Of a stretch of DNA of 64,000 nucleotides, positions 28,502 through 38,670 are shown in pieces. The first letter of the stretch is position 1. Each line of letters begins with the position of its first letter. Origin of the DNA: Rhizobium sp. N324 (GTDB lineage Bacteria; Pseudomonadota; Alphaproteobacteria; Rhizobiales; Rhizobiaceae). The notes below the pieces were generated by a model. That model saw nothing but the letters and a program-made list of their open reading frames with translations, was not told where the DNA came from and searched no databases. The stretch spans positions 3,103,001-3,167,000 of the forward strand of contig NZ_CP013630.1 of the NCBI RefSeq assembly GCF_001664485.1, in the 5' to 3' direction. The translations under genes and the position numbers were made by a program.

Positions 28502-29914
28502 TCATTTCTCTCCTGTTGCCGAACCGATCAGCATCGCGATCCCGTCAAGCGCCGCCACGTGTCCGACGAAGGCCTCACCCCTGACTTCGAAATTCTTATA
28601 CTGATCGAAGCTTGCGCAAGCCGGGGATAACATCACGGCCGAAGCGGCGGCCTCGTCGCGCTCGGCATCGGCCGCCGCATGCACGACCGCGCGCTCCAGC
28701 GTGCCCGAGATCTCGTAAGGTACAGCCTCGCCGAGCGTCGCTGCGAATTCCGCCGCCGCCTCACCGATCAGATAGGCCTTGGCGATGCGCGGAAAATAGG
28801 GAGCGAGCGTCGTGATGCCGCCTGATTTCGGCAGCCCGCCGGCAATCCAGTAGATGCGATCATAGCTCGAAAGAGCCGGAGCCGCAGCATCGGCATTGGT
28901 CGCCTTGGAATCATTGACGAAGACGACGCGGCCACGCTGCCCCACCGGCTGCATGCGGTGCTTGAGGCCGGGGAACGAGGCAAGACCGGCGCGAATGTCG
29001 TCGGCGGAAACGCCGACGGCAAGGCAGGCGGCAACGGCTGCGGCGGCGTTCTGCGCATTATGGCCGCCGCGCAGCGTCTGGATGCCGTCGAGATCGGCGA
29101 AGGGCAGCATGGCGCCGCCTCCGGCCTGAATGAGCCTGGTGCCCTCGGCATAAATGCCCGATGCCACAACGCTGCGGCGCGAAATGCGCACCACCTTGAC
29201 ATCCGCCCGCTCGACGCGGTCGGCAATCAGCGCCGAATGGCTGTCGTCGACGCCGATGATCGCGACATCGCTGCCGGCGACCAGTCGTTCCTTGACATCG
29301 GCATAATGCTGCATGGTGCCGTGACGGTCGAGATGATCGGGCGTCAGGTTGAGCAGAATACCGGCGGACGGGTTCAGCGTCGGCGCCAGGTCGATCTGGT
29401 AGGAGGAGCATTCGACGACGTAATAGCGCCCGGCCTTCGGCGGATCGAGCGTCAGAACCGCAGTGCCGATATTGCCGCCGAGCTGCGTATCGTAGCCCGC
29501 GGATTTCAGGATATGGGCAATCAGCGCCGTCGTCGTCGACTTGCCGTTGGTGCCGGTGATGGCGATGAACGGGCAATCCGGCGCATGGGCGCGGCGCTCG
29601 CGCACGAAGAGTTCGACGTCGCCGACAATGTCGACGCCGGCGGCCCGCGCAAGATCGACGGTCCAGTGCGGCTTCGGATGGGTCAACGGCACGCCTGGTG
29701 ATAGCACGAACAGCGCCTGCTGGCTCCAGTCGATGGTGTGCAGGTCCTCCGTCCGGATGCCTTCGGCTGAAGCCTTGGCGACGCTGTCGGGATTGTCGTC
29801 CCAGGCGGTCACCTCGGCGCCGCCTGAAACCAGCGCCCGGGCGGTGGCAAGGCCCGAGCCGCCGAGCCCGAAGAGCGCGACCTTCCTGTCCTTGAGCGTC
29901 GTGACCGGGATCAT
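28502..29914 (-). CDS. murD: UDP-N-acetylmuramoylalanine--D-glutamate ligase
   Basis: A 470-residue Mur ligase adding D-Glu. It has the N-terminal Rossmann start [17 protein letters not shown], the P-loop [42 protein letters not shown] and the C-terminal [17 protein letters not shown]. It begins 7 bp after mraY and ends 1 bp before ftsW. Length is normal. Confidence 0.97.
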   Translation of the reverse strand: MIPVTTLKDRKVALFGLGGSGLATARALVSGGAEVTAWDDNPDSVAKASAEGIRTEDLHTIDWSQQALFVLSPGVPLTHPKPHWTVDLARAAGVDIVGDVELFVRERRAHAPDCPFIAITGTNGKSTTTALIAHILKSAGYDTQLGGNIGTAVLTLDPPKAGRYYVVECSSYQIDLAPTLNPSAGILLNLTPDHLDRHGTMQHYADVKERLVAGSDVAIIGVDDSHSALIADRVERADVKVVRISRRSVVASGIYAEGTRLIQAGGGAMLPFADLDGIQTLRGGHNAQNAAAAVAACLAVGVSADDIRAGLASFPGLKHRMQPVGQRGRVVFVNDSKATNADAAAPALSSYDRIYWIAGGLPKSGGITTLAPYFPRIAKAYLIGEAAAEFAATLGEAVPYEISGTLERAVVHAAADAERDEAAASAVMLSPACASFDQYKNFEVRGEAFVGHVAALDGIAMLIGSATGEK

Positions 29915-29921
29915 CGCCGCC

Positions 29922-31022
29922 TCACCGCAGCTTCAGCGTCGAAAGGCCGAGCATGGCAAGGCCGACGGCGATGATCCAGAAACGGATCACCACCTGGCTC
30001 TCGGTCCAGCCCTTCTTCTCGAAGTGATGATGGATCGGCGCCATCAGGAAGACGCGGCGGCCGGTCATCTTGAAGAAGCCGACCTGGATGATGACCGAGA
30101 GCGTCTCCATGACGAAGAGGCCGCCGATGATCGCCATGACGATCTCATGCTTGGTGGCGACGGCAACGGTGCCGATCGTGCCGCCAAGCGCAAGCGACCC
30201 GGTATCGCCCATGAAGATGGCGGCCGGCGGCGCGTTGAACCAGAGAAAGCCGAGACCGGCGCCGATGACGGCGCCGAGGACGACGGCGAGCTCGCCGGTG
30301 CCGGGCACGAAATTGATCTGCAGGTAGTTCGCAAACACCACATTGCCGGCGAGATAGGCGATGACGCCGAAGGAGGCCGCCGCAATCATGACAGGCACGA
30401 TGGCAAGCCCGTCGAGGCCGTCGGTCAGGTTGACGGCATTGCCGGCGCCGACGATGACGAAGCCGCCGAAGACGACGAACATGATGCCGATATTGATCAT
30501 GAAGTCCTTGAAGAAGGGAAAGGCGATCGACGAGCCGAAGGTCGAACCGGCAACGCCCGAGGCGAGGGCAGTGCGCATCATGAAATAGACGGCGATGCCG
30601 GCGATGACGAACTCGATCCCGAGACGCGCCTTGCCGGAAAAGCCCATATGGCTCTGCTTCGTCACCTTGAGATAGTCGTCGTAGAAGCCGATCGCGCCGA
30701 AGCCGAGCGTCACCAGCAGCGTGGCGACCACATAGACGTTGGAAAGATCGGCCCAGAGCAGCGACGCGCCGACGATGCCGGCCAGGATCATCAGCCCGCC
30801 CATGGTCGGCGTGCCGGCCTTCTTGAAATGCGTCTGCGGCCCGTCGGCGCGGATCGGCTGGCCTTTGCCCTGCCGGATGCGCAGCGAATTGATGATGGTC
30901 GGCCCGAACAGGAAGACGATCAGGGCCGAGGTGAACAGAGCAGCGCCTGTACGGAAGGTAATATATCTGAACAGGTTCAGAAATTTGAAATATTCCGACA
31001 GTTCGACAAGCCAGATCAGCAT
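29922..31022 (-). CDS. mraY: Phospho-N-acetylmuramoyl-pentapeptide transferase
   Basis: A 366-residue integral membrane enzyme with about ten helices that makes lipid I from UDP-MurNAc-pentapeptide and undecaprenyl phosphate. Catalytic acidic motifs are GFYDDYLKV (Asp-Asp), [10 protein letters not shown] and the cytoplasmic [16 protein letters not shown] loop, here [13 protein letters not shown]. The C-terminal [12 protein letters not shown]is cluster is also conserved. It lies 22 bp after murF. Confidence 0.97.
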   Translation of the reverse strand: MLIWLVELSEYFKFLNLFRYITFRTGAALFTSALIVFLFGPTIINSLRIRQGKGQPIRADGPQTHFKKAGTPTMGGLMILAGIVGASLLWADLSNVYVVATLLVTLGFGAIGFYDDYLKVTKQSHMGFSGKARLGIEFVIAGIAVYFMMRTALASGVAGSTFGSSIAFPFFKDFMINIGIMFVVFGGFVIVGAGNAVNLTDGLDGLAIVPVMIAAASFGVIAYLAGNVVFANYLQINFVPGTGELAVVLGAVIGAGLGFLWFNAPPAAIFMGDTGSLALGGTIGTVAVATKHEIVMAIIGGLFVMETLSVIIQVGFFKMTGRRVFLMAPIHHHFEKKGWTESQVVIRFWIIAVGLAMLGLSTLKLR

Positions 31023-31044
31023 TCAGGGCCCCTTGTTTACCCGA

Positions 31045-32484
31045 TCAAAGTTCGCGTTGCGTGTCGGAAAATGGCGGGAACTTGTCAAGGAGCGCGGCGA
31101 CGATCTTGCCGAAACCGATGCCCAGAGACGATTTCACCATCAACACGTCGCCCGGAGCGACCGAGTTCAATACATAATCCGTCAATTCGCCGGTGTTCTC
31201 GCGATATTCGACATGGACGCTTTCCGGCAATGATTCCTTCAGCGCAGCCATCTCTGCGCCTGCGAGCCAGACATGTTCGATGCCGGCGGCAAGCAGCGGC
31301 ACGGCGAGATCGGTATGAACCTTCTGCGCATACTCGCCCATCTCAAGCATGTCGCCGAGCACGGCGATACGGCGTCCGCGCCCGGCCGGCTCCGAGGCCG
31401 CCAGCAGCGCGATCGCCGCCCGCATCGAGGCCGGATTGGCATTGTAGCTTTCGTCGATCAGCGTAAAGCTGCCGCTGCCGCTCCCGATCGAAAGCCGGTG
31501 GCGCTTGCCCCTGCCCTTTTCCGGCTTCAGCGTCGCCAGCGCAGCGATCGCCTTCTCCATGTCGGCGCCGACAATCCTGACGACCCCGAGCGCAGCGAGC
31601 GCATTTTCGGCGATATGGCGGCCGGGCGCGCCGATCGCGACCTCCAGCGTCTCGCCGCCGATCGTCAGCCAAAGCGTCGAATTCTCGTCCGCGCCATTGA
31701 ATTCCGCCAGCCGGAATTCGGCCTTGGCATGCTGGCCGAAGGAATGGATATGCTCGATACCGAGCGACTGAGCCGTGCGGTCGAGGAAATTGAACTGGTC
31801 GTTGTCGCGGTTAAGCACCACATGGCCGCCCGGCTCGAGCCCCTCGAAGATCTCCGCTTTGGCGGCAGCGATCTCCTTGATGTTCTTGAAATTGCCGAGA
31901 TGCGCCGGTGCGATCGTCGTGATGATGGCGACGTCGGGACGGATCATCTCGACCAGCGGGCGGATCTCGCCGGGATGATTCATGCCGACTTCGAAGACAC
32001 CGTAATCCGTATCGTCAGGCATGCGCGCCAGCGTCAGCGGTACGCCCCAATGATTGTTGAAGGAGGCGACGGAGGCATGCACCTTGCCGGAGGGCGACAG
32101 CACATGCCGCAGCATTTCCTTGGTGGTCGTCTTTCCCACGGATCCCGTCACCGCGATGATCCGGGCCTTGGAGCGCTCGCGCGAGGCAAGGCCGAGCCGG
32201 CCGAGTGCCGCGAGCACATCCTCCACGACGATCATCGGCACCGTCAGGCGGCCCATGGCCGGAAGCCTCGCCTCACTGACGACGAGAAGGGAGGCGCCGT
32301 TCGCCACCGCCATCGATGCGTAGTCGTGACCGTCGACACGGTCGCCCTTAATCGCGAAGAAGGCTTCGCCTTGAGCAATCGAGCGGCTGTCGATGGAAAT
32401 GCCGGTGATGCCTTCAGGCAGAGTGCCGAAGGGGCGCCCCGCCATTGCTGCGATCATGTCTTCGGTCGTCCAGAGCCAGCTCAA
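31045..32484 (-). CDS. murF: UDP-N-acetylmuramoyl-tripeptide--D-Ala-D-Ala ligase
   Basis: A 479-residue Mur ligase that adds the D-Ala-D-Ala made by Ddl. Motifs include [16 protein letters not shown], the P-loop [13 protein letters not shown] (here [15 protein letters not shown]), [27 protein letters not shown] and [14 protein letters not shown]. The preferred start is TTG 32484, which overlaps the murE stop (TTGA). GGAGG lies ten bases upstream, and an in-frame ATG at 32457 would remove conserved residues. Confidence 0.96.
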   Translation of the reverse strand: MSWLWTTEDMIAAMAGRPFGTLPEGITGISIDSRSIAQGEAFFAIKGDRVDGHDYASMAVANGASLLVVSEARLPAMGRLTVPMIVVEDVLAALGRLGLASRERSKARIIAVTGSVGKTTTKEMLRHVLSPSGKVHASVASFNNHWGVPLTLARMPDDTDYGVFEVGMNHPGEIRPLVEMIRPDVAIITTIAPAHLGNFKNIKEIAAAKAEIFEGLEPGGHVVLNRDNDQFNFLDRTAQSLGIEHIHSFGQHAKAEFRLAEFNGADENSTLWLTIGGETLEVAIGAPGRHIAENALAALGVVRIVGADMEKAIAALATLKPEKGRGKRHRLSIGSGSGSFTLIDESYNANPASMRAAIALLAASEPAGRGRRIAVLGDMLEMGEYAQKVHTDLAVPLLAAGIEHVWLAGAEMAALKESLPESVHVEYRENTGELTDYVLNSVAPGDVLMVKSSLGIGFGKIVAALLDKFPPFSDTQREL

Positions 32485-33941
32485 GATTGCAGTTCCTCCA
32501 AGGCCTTGCGCACCTCCGCATGATCGGAGAACGGCAGGGTCACGCTGCCGATCGTCTGCCCTTCCTCATGCCCCTTGCCGGCGACGATCAGCGTATCGCC
32601 GGATCGCAACATACCAACCGCCTCGCGGATCGCGGTGGCGCGATCGGCGATTTCCGAGGCGCCGGATGCTGCCGCCATGATCTCCGCCCGGATCGAGGCC
32701 GGCTCCTCCGAGCGCGGATTATCGTCGGTGACGATGACGACGTCGGCAAGCCGGCAGGCGATTTCGCCCATGATCGGCCGTTTGCCGCGATCGCGGTCGC
32801 CGCCGCAGCCGAAGACGACGACGACGCGGCCGGTGGTGAAGGGTCTGACCGAGCCCAGCACATTTTCCAGCGCATCCGGCTTATGGGCGTAGTCGACATA
32901 AGCGAGCGCGCCGTCTTTCGTATGGCCGACCAGTTCGAGACGGCCGGACGCGCCGACGAGCTTCTCGAGTGCGGCCATCGCCACCTTCGGCTCGACGCCG
33001 GTCGACATGGCAAGCCCTGCTGCAACAAGCGCGTTGGCGACCTGGAAATCGCCGGCCAGCGGAATGTCCACCTCGAAAATCTCGCCGCCGATATGGATCT
33101 CGGCGGTCTGCTTGTGGCGGAAGTGCTCGACACGTTTCAAGGCGAGGTAATCGCCCTTGCGCCCGACGGTGCGCACATCATGACCGGCATCGGCGGCGGC
33201 CTTGATCGCCTGCGCCGACCACGGATCGTCTGCGAAGATCACCGCCGGCGAGCCCTTCCGCAGCAGCAGTTCGAAAAGCCGCATCTTGGCGGCCATGTAG
33301 GCCTCGACCGTCGGATGATAATCCATATGGTCGCGGCCGAGATTGGTAAAGGCGGCCGCGGCTAGCTTGACGCCGTCGAGCCGGCTTTGGTCGAGGCCGT
33401 GGCTGGAAGCCTCCATCGCCGCATGCGTGACACCTTCGCCGGCAAGGTCGGCGAGCAGCTTGTGCAGCGATACCGGATCGGGCGTCGTCAGCGAACCGTA
33501 GTCGTTGCGTGTCGGCGAGACGACACCTGTTGTGCCGATCATCGCCGCCGCATGCCCCGCATGCGCCCAGATCTGCCGGGTGAACGAAGCCACCGAGGTC
33601 TTGCCCGCGGTGCCGGTGACGGCGACCATGGTCTCGGGCTGTCTGCCGAAGAAACGCGAAGCGGCGATGGAAAGGAAACGGCGCGGCTCCTTGACCGCAA
33701 GCACCGGGATGGAAGCCTCGACGGCCTGGGAAGCGATCGCGACGGCAGCCCCCCGGCCGGCCGCATCGGCGATGAAGCCCGCGCCGTCCGCCTTGGTGCC
33801 GGCGACCGCGACGAAGGCATAACCCGGCGCCACGTGTCGGCTGTCCGAAGACAGGCCTGAAATATCAAGCAGGCCTGCCGGGCCTTCGAGCTGTGCTTCA
33901 ATTTCCGGAAACTGATCTCCGGCAAGGTCTCGCAATTTCAT
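32481..33941 (-). CDS. murE: UDP-MurNAc-L-Ala-D-Glu:meso-diaminopimelate ligase
   Basis: A 486-residue Mur ligase adding the third stem residue. The substrate-selecting motif is DNPRSE, which marks meso-diaminopimelate enzymes rather than lysine ones. Others are [14 protein letters not shown], the P-loop [23 protein letters not shown] and [15 protein letters not shown] 33941 (MKLRDLAGD) is chosen; a 20-residue in-frame extension upstream has no family match. It lies 66 bp after ftsI and overlaps murF by 4 bp. Confidence 0.97.
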   Translation of the reverse strand: MKLRDLAGDQFPEIEAQLEGPAGLLDISGLSSDSRHVAPGYAFVAVAGTKADGAGFIADAAGRGAAVAIASQAVEASIPVLAVKEPRRFLSIAASRFFGRQPETMVAVTGTAGKTSVASFTRQIWAHAGHAAAMIGTTGVVSPTRNDYGSLTTPDPVSLHKLLADLAGEGVTHAAMEASSHGLDQSRLDGVKLAAAAFTNLGRDHMDYHPTVEAYMAAKMRLFELLLRKGSPAVIFADDPWSAQAIKAAADAGHDVRTVGRKGDYLALKRVEHFRHKQTAEIHIGGEIFEVDIPLAGDFQVANALVAAGLAMSTGVEPKVAMAALEKLVGASGRLELVGHTKDGALAYVDYAHKPDALENVLGSVRPFTTGRVVVVFGCGGDRDRGKRPIMGEIACRLADVVIVTDDNPRSEEPASIRAEIMAAASGASEIADRATAIREAVGMLRSGDTLIVAGKGHEEGQTIGSVTLPFSDHAEVRKALEELQS

Positions 33942-34007
33942 CGAATGCACTTTTCTCTCTTGAAGCCGGTCCACCCCTCGCGAATCGGCGCCGATATTCA
34001 TTCACAC

Positions 34008-35768
34008 TCAATAAGACACCAGCAAGGCCGATCCGCCCTCCCCGAATTTCGGCTCGATACCGAGAATGGGAGCCGCACGGCTGATGATCTCGCGGGCGAT
34101 CGGGCCTGCGGTACCGGCCGAGATCGTTCCACCATATTGCTTCTCGCCGGTTTTCGGCTCGTCGCAGAAGGTGATCACCGCATATCTTGGATCGTTGATC
34201 GGGAATGCGGCAATAAAGGAATTGAAGTTCAGGGTCGCCGAATAGCGGCCGTTCACCACCTTGTCGGCCGTACCGGTCTTGCTGCCGACGGCAAAGCCCG
34301 GCACGCGGGCGACGCGGCCCGATCCCTTGTACCCGTTGAAATCGAGCAGGTAGCGGATTTCATCGCTGGTCGTCTTTTTAATGACCTGCGTGGCGATCTC
34401 GTCGGCCTGTTCGCGGCTGCGCGGCAGGAATGTCGGTTCGATCAGCTTGCCGCCGTTGACGAGAGCGGCAGCCGCCACCCCTGTCTGCAGTGCCGTCGTC
34501 GAGACCCCGTGGCCGAAGGAAATCGTGATCGAATTGATCTTCTTCCAGACCCGCGGCTGGCTCGGCATCTTCACCTCGGGCAGTTCGGTCTGCATCTTGG
34601 TCAGCAGGCCGAACTTGGTCAGATAGTCCTTCTGCGCGTCGATGCCGACGATGTCGATGACGCGCGCCGTGCCGATATTCGAAGAATACTGGAAAATCTC
34701 AGGCACGGTCAGCCAGCGGCGCTGCCCGTGGAAATCGTGGATGGTGAAGCCACCGATATAGATCGATTTGCTGGCATCGAATGTGTCGGTCATCTTCACC
34801 TTGCCGGTGTCAAGCGCCATCGCCAGCGAAAAAGTCTTGAAGGTCGATCCCATTTCGAAAGTGCCGTTGGTCATCCGGTTGAGCCAACCCTCCTTGGCCC
34901 CTTCCTGCGGATCGTTCGGATCGAAATCCGGCGCCGAGGCCATGGCCAGCACTTCCCCGGTATGCACGTCGATGACGGCAGCACCCGCCCCCTTAGACTG
35001 GAAATTGTTGACGGCGTTGACGACCGCGTCCCGGACGATGTTCTGCACACGCAGGTCGATCGAAAGCCGCACCGGCTCAAGCGGCTGATCGCTGGTCATG
35101 CCGACCGAGGCGAGGTCGGCTAGCCCCTGGTCGTCGATATATTTCTCCATGCCGGCGACGCCGCGGTTGTCGATGTTGACATAACCGAGGATATGCGCGG
35201 CGGTCGAACCGCCCGGATAGAAGCGGCGCTTCTCCGGCCGGAAGCCGATGCCGGGAATGCCGAGCGCCAGGATCTGGCTCTGCTGCTTCGGTGTCAACTG
35301 CCGGCGCAGCCAGGCGAAATGCGAGGTTTTGACCGAAAGCTTCTTATAGGTATCCCGGACGTCGAGCTCAGGCAGAACAGTGGCAAGCTTTTCGACCGCC
35401 TCGTCGGCATCGACGATCTTGTTGGGTTCGGCAAACAGCGAGACGGTGCGGATGTCGGTCGCCAGCACTTCGCCGTTGCGGTCGAGAATGTCGGGGCGCG
35501 AGGCCATCAGCCGATCGGGCGGCAGGATGCTGGAGACGACCTCCTGATCCTTCATCGCATATTCGACGAGACGGCCGCCGATAATGACGTAGACGCCCAT
35601 GAAGCCGAGGATCAGCAGGCCGACGCGGCTTTTTGCCTGCCCTGATTTCTTCTTGCGGGAGCCCTCGATCGCCAGGCCGGCGGGGGACGGACCGCCGAAC
35701 CGGTTATAGACGCCGGCGGAGAAATGCGCCTGGCTCTTCAAGACCATGATGCGGGAAAGAAACGACAT
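34008..35768 (-). CDS. ftsI: Division-specific transpeptidase FtsI (PBP3)
   Basis: A 586-residue class B penicillin-binding protein. It has a basic cytoplasmic start, one membrane helix (VGLLILGFMGVYVIIGGRLV), the PBP dimerisation domain (SRPDILDRNGEVLATDI) and the transpeptidase domain. The latter shows catalytic STFK, SSN and KTGT motifs in order. It crosslinks septal peptidoglycan in partnership with FtsW. Its ATG shares one base with the ftsL stop (TAATG). Confidence 0.97.
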   Translation of the reverse strand: MSFLSRIMVLKSQAHFSAGVYNRFGGPSPAGLAIEGSRKKKSGQAKSRVGLLILGFMGVYVIIGGRLVEYAMKDQEVVSSILPPDRLMASRPDILDRNGEVLATDIRTVSLFAEPNKIVDADEAVEKLATVLPELDVRDTYKKLSVKTSHFAWLRRQLTPKQQSQILALGIPGIGFRPEKRRFYPGGSTAAHILGYVNIDNRGVAGMEKYIDDQGLADLASVGMTSDQPLEPVRLSIDLRVQNIVRDAVVNAVNNFQSKGAGAAVIDVHTGEVLAMASAPDFDPNDPQEGAKEGWLNRMTNGTFEMGSTFKTFSLAMALDTGKVKMTDTFDASKSIYIGGFTIHDFHGQRRWLTVPEIFQYSSNIGTARVIDIVGIDAQKDYLTKFGLLTKMQTELPEVKMPSQPRVWKKINSITISFGHGVSTTALQTGVAAAALVNGGKLIEPTFLPRSREQADEIATQVIKKTTSDEIRYLLDFNGYKGSGRVARVPGFAVGSKTGTADKVVNGRYSATLNFNSFIAAFPINDPRYAVITFCDEPKTGEKQYGGTISAGTAGPIAREIISRAAPILGIEPKFGEGGSALLVSY

Positions 35769-36313
35769 TATTCTACCGACCCCGTTTCGATCTCGTCTGC
35801 TTCATCCTCCTCCGCGGCGCGCGGCGCGGGTTTTGGAACGGGCTGCGCCTTCGTCGTGACGGTCGCACCGGCCAGGGCCGCGCCTTTAGCGCCGCCTGCG
35901 GTCGCGCCTTTAGCGCCGCCTGCGGTCGCGCCTTTGGCGCTGGCCTCGGTCGCGCCTTTGGCGCTGGCCTCGGTCGCGCCTTTGGCGCTGGCCTTAGCCT
36001 CGGTCACGTCAGGCACGGGAACCTCGGATTTCAACATCGGCAATTCCTTGGCATGCACCAGCGCCGTCGATTGCGTCGGCTGCAGCTGCAACTCGTCATC
36101 ATAGGCTTTCACCAGCCGTTCCAGCCGGTTCGGCTGCGATTGCAGCGCCCAGTCGGCCTTGAGAAGGTCGATCGTATCCTCCTCGAGCTTGATCTCGGCC
36201 TCGAGGCGATGAACCTCCTCGAGCTTCAATTCGGCGCGATGCTTGATCGTGTAGGTGACGGCGGCGGTGGCCGTCATGACGCCGATGAGCACGAGATCGA
36301 ACGTTTTCAGCAT
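35768..36313 (-). CDS. ftsL: FtsL-like divisome protein with repeat-rich tail
   Basis: A 181-residue bitopic protein occupying the ftsL position between rsmH and ftsI. It has a short cytoplasmic start, one membrane helix (residues about 5-24) and a coiled coil (HRAELKLEEVHRLEAEIKLEED). The membrane-proximal FtsL/DivIC pattern LLKADWALQSQPNRLERLV follows. The C-terminal third is a low-complexity Ala/Lys/Gly tail made of five 8-residue repeats, ending acidic. GGAGG precedes ATG 36313. The tail is longer than in most FtsL proteins. Confidence 0.88.
   Translation of the reverse strand: MLKTFDLVLIGVMTATAAVTYTIKHRAELKLEEVHRLEAEIKLEEDTIDLLKADWALQSQPNRLERLVKAYDDELQLQPTQSTALVHAKELPMLKSEVPVPDVTEAKASAKGATEASAKGATEASAKGATAGGAKGATAGGAKGAALAGATVTTKAQPVPKPAPRAAEEDEADEIETGSVE
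35880..36005. repeat. 24-bp tandem repeats in the ftsL tail
   Basis: Four consecutive 24-bp units (35880, 35904, 35928, 35952) and a fifth of 30 bp (35976-36005) start GCGCCTTTRGCG. Two units share one variant and three the other, pointing to recent in-frame duplication. They encode the AKGAT-type octapeptide repeats. Confidence 0.9.
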
Positions 36314-36314
36314 A

Positions 36315-37340
36315 TCAACCTCCAAGCTTTCCGAGACTGGCGAGATTGGGAAATCCGAAGAGCGACATATCCGCAGCTTCGGCGGCGGCCTCCGTCCTCA
36401 GGCCGGCGCGCAGTTTGGCGGAGCGGGCGCGCGGGTTTGCCTCCGCTTCCGCTTCGCTTGCCGAAACCATCGGCTTGCCGATCGGCGCGAATGTTGCCGC
36501 CCGTTCATGCGCAACCGGCAGATGCCGCGACCCCGACGCCTTGCCGGCGCGGTCGGAGAAGAATTTCTTGACGATGCGGTCTTCGAGCGAATGAAAAGTG
36601 ACGACGACCAGCCGGCCGCCCGGCTTCAGCGCTGCCTCAGCGGCAAACAGCGCCTGGGCGAGTTCGCCGAGTTCGTCGTTGACGAAGATGCGCAAGGCCT
36701 GAAACACCCGTGTTGCCGGATGGATCTTGTCCTTCATCTTGCGCGGAGTGACCAGCTCGATGAGACCGGCAAGATCGCGTGTCGTCTCGAACGGCTTTTC
36801 CTCGCGGCGTTTCTCGATCGCATGCGCGATGCGCGGCGCCTGGCTTTCCTCGCCGAGAAAATGGAAGATGCGGATGAGATCGGCGACCTTGGCGCGGTTG
36901 ACGACATCGGCGGCCGAGACACCTGCGGCCGACATACGCATGTCGAGCGGCCCCTTCTTCTGGAACGAGAAACCGCGCTCGGCCTCATCGATCTGCATGG
37001 AGGACACGCCGATATCGAGCACGACGCCGTCAAGCCCGCCTTGCGGCGCATGATCGGCAAGATGCGAGAATTGTGAATGAACAAGCTTGAGACGGCCAGC
37101 ATGGGCAGCAACCATTGCCTGGCCCGCCGCAATCGCCGTCGGATCGCGGTCGAGCGCGATCACCTCGGCGCCGGCTGCAAGGATGGCCGAGCTGTAACCG
37201 CCCGCACCGAATGTACCGTCGAGGATGAGCTTACCAGGCGCGGGCGCCAGCGCCGAAAGCACTTCATCAAGAAGAACAGGAATGTGACGAACCGGTCCGC
37301 CACCGGCATCAGTTGAACCTCCGCCAGGATTCGCCACCAT
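36315..37340 (-). CDS. rsmH: 16S rRNA m4C1402 methyltransferase
   Basis: A 341-residue SAM-dependent enzyme (formerly MraW) that methylates N4 of C1402 in 16S rRNA. The start region [13 protein letters not shown] is followed by the SAM motif [39 protein letters not shown] and the C-terminal [16 protein letters not shown] are both diagnostic. The frame stays open far upstream, but ATG 37340 with AGGGA six bases before it gives the family length. It begins 17 bp after mraZ and ends 1 bp before ftsL. Confidence 0.96.
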   Translation of the reverse strand: MVANPGGGSTDAGGGPVRHIPVLLDEVLSALAPAPGKLILDGTFGAGGYSSAILAAGAEVIALDRDPTAIAAGQAMVAAHAGRLKLVHSQFSHLADHAPQGGLDGVVLDIGVSSMQIDEAERGFSFQKKGPLDMRMSAAGVSAADVVNRAKVADLIRIFHFLGEESQAPRIAHAIEKRREEKPFETTRDLAGLIELVTPRKMKDKIHPATRVFQALRIFVNDELGELAQALFAAEAALKPGGRLVVVTFHSLEDRIVKKFFSDRAGKASGSRHLPVAHERAATFAPIGKPMVSASEAEAEANPRARSAKLRAGLRTEAAAEAADMSLFGFPNLASLGKLGG

Positions 37341-37357
37341 TCCGTTCCCTCGTTCTT

Positions 37358-37795
37358 TCAGGAACGCTTGCCCGCCAGCTTGCGCTCCCCTCGTGCCTGC
37401 GCCTGCGCAGCCACAAAAGCCTGCGGCTGCCAAAGCTGAAAATGATCCGCCCGACCGACGAAAGTCACTTCGTCCGAGATGCCGGTAAAGCCGCGAATGA
37501 AATCCGTGACCATCAACCGCCCCTCGGCGTCGAGCTTCATGAAGACCCCGCCCCCGTGAATGAGAAGCGACATCTCGTTCGCATCCGGCGAAAACGGATC
37601 CTCCGCAGCGATCTGCCGTTCGAATCTTTCGAGAAGATCCGGACCGCCGACGCTGATCGCCGGAAACACAAAGTCCTGGAAGCAATAGAGTTCCAAAACA
37701 TTGCGCTGCGCCAGCACGGAACGAAACGCCGAAGGCACGGAAACCCTGCCCTTGGCATCGATCCTGTTGGTCGCATTCGAAAGGAAGCGGCTCAT
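37358..37795 (-). CDS. mraZ: MraZ transcriptional regulator of the dcw operon
   Basis: A 145-residue AbrB-like double-domain DNA-binding protein. Two SpoVT/AbrB repeats are visible, the first at [16 protein letters not shown] and the second at [16 protein letters not shown]. In E. coli and other bacteria MraZ represses its own operon by binding direct TGGG-type repeats. Such an array lies upstream here (37970-38004). ATG 37795 ([10 protein letters not shown]) is chosen on family alignment. It is the first gene of the dcw transcript. Confidence 0.95.
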   Translation of the reverse strand: MSRFLSNATNRIDAKGRVSVPSAFRSVLAQRNVLELYCFQDFVFPAISVGGPDLLERFERQIAAEDPFSPDANEMSLLIHGGGVFMKLDAEGRLMVTDFIRGFTGISDEVTFVGRADHFQLWQPQAFVAAQAQARGERKLAGKRS

Positions 37796-37969
37796 CACAC
37801 GAAACATCCGTTCCCGCAGGGATCCGGACCAAAAGACGCCCGAAACTCCCGATATCAGGCACAGCTTCGCAAGCCGGATGAGTAAAGACCCCTCCGACGC
37901 TTCCGGAGAGGAAGACGCCTTTGCTTTGCGATGAATGGGCAGGTGATTGCCCTGGTGCAGTGCGCATTT

Positions 37970-38004
37970 GGGATAGCATGGGACCATATGGGCGTCAATG
38001 GGAT
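37970..38004 (-). promoter_or_regulatory. MraZ operator array overlapping the mra promoter
   Basis: Four TGGG boxes occur exactly every 10 bp on the plus strand (37970, 37980, 37990, 38000), each followed by A or C, which matches the TGGGN-N5 pattern bound by E. coli MraZ. They overlap a minus-strand promoter: TTGACG (37999-37994), 17-bp spacer, TATCCC (37976-37971). The resulting leader to mraZ is about 170 nt. Autorepression is inferred. Confidence 0.7.
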
Positions 38005-38054
38005 ACGCCCATTTTGCAATAGACGCATGATCAAAAATTTATAAGCCGTTAAGT

Positions 38055-38069
38055 TTAACAAAGGGTTAG
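38055..38069. promoter_or_regulatory. Possible CtrA-like box upstream of the mra promoter
   Basis: TTAA-CAAAGGG-TTAG matches TTAA-N7-TTAA at seven of eight bases and lies about 55 bp upstream of the -35 of the mraZ promoter. The 428-bp gap between mraZ and rnpB holds nothing else recognisable apart from the MraZ boxes. Confidence 0.3.
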
Positions 38070-38223
38070 GATCGCCCATCTCGCGATGGCGGCCGCGCTG
38101 CTTTTGGAAAAAGAATTTTCAACAGGCGGAATGCATGAGCATTCACTTGAAAACTTTCGATTTCAGTGACTTAGCTGGAAGTGATCGCTGACATCGGGGC
38201 TTGGTCGCGCCACAAGAGTTAAT

Positions 38224-38624
38224 CGCCAGTTGGCCTGTAAGCCGGGTTCTGTATGGCACCGGCGTGAGCCGGAACGTGGCAGCCATTCGTCTGGGACAGC
38301 GTTCGCACGCTGCCTCGCGCAACCCACCCGGATGACTGGCCTGGAAACCGGCCGGAAGGCCTTTCGGCCCGCCACGTCATCCCTATTCGGTCTTGCTCCC
38401 GGTGGGGTTTACCGTGCCATTTCCGTTGCCGGAGATGCGGTGGGCTCTTACCCCACCCTTTCACCCTTACCTGTCATGACAGGCGGTTTGCTTTCTGTGG
38501 CACTTTCCCTGAGGTCGCCCTCGCCGGACGTTATCCGGCACCGTGTTTCCGTGGAGCCCGGACTTTCCTCACCCTACCGCCTTTCGGCATTGGTAAAGCG
38601 CGGCTGCCCAGCCAACTGGCAGGG
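38224..38624 (-). ncRNA. rnpB: RNase P RNA, bacterial type A
   Basis: The catalytic RNA of RNase P, about 400 nt. On the minus strand the conserved GGAAAGTCCGGGCTCC block appears near the 5' part (38568-38553) and ACAGAACCCGGCTTAC near the 3' end (38252-38237). The P1 helix closes between GCCAGTTGGC (38620-38611) and GCCAACTGGC (38234-38225). Exact ends are approximate. Confidence 0.93.
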
Positions 38625-38641
38625 CTCCCATAAACGAGAGA

Positions 38642-38657
38642 GATGGCAATTGCCATC
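38642..38657. promoter_or_regulatory. 16-bp perfect palindrome at the rnpB promoter
   Basis: GATGGCAATTGCCATC is a perfect palindrome lying 18-33 bp upstream of the rnpB 5' end and 14 bp beyond the neighbouring oxidoreductase stop. It could be an operator or a remnant terminator hairpin of that gene; there is no T tract. Confidence 0.35.
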
Positions 38658-38670
38658 AAAAACGATGGGC

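Noticed and set aside
29541..31466. Plus-strand frame of 641 codons opposite murD, mraY and murF
   Set aside because: Antisense shadow of three clear Mur-pathway genes; no family motifs of its own.
35880..36005. Possible CRISPR-like direct repeats
   Set aside because: The 24-bp units are contiguous without spacers and are in frame within ftsL, so they are coding tandem repeats.
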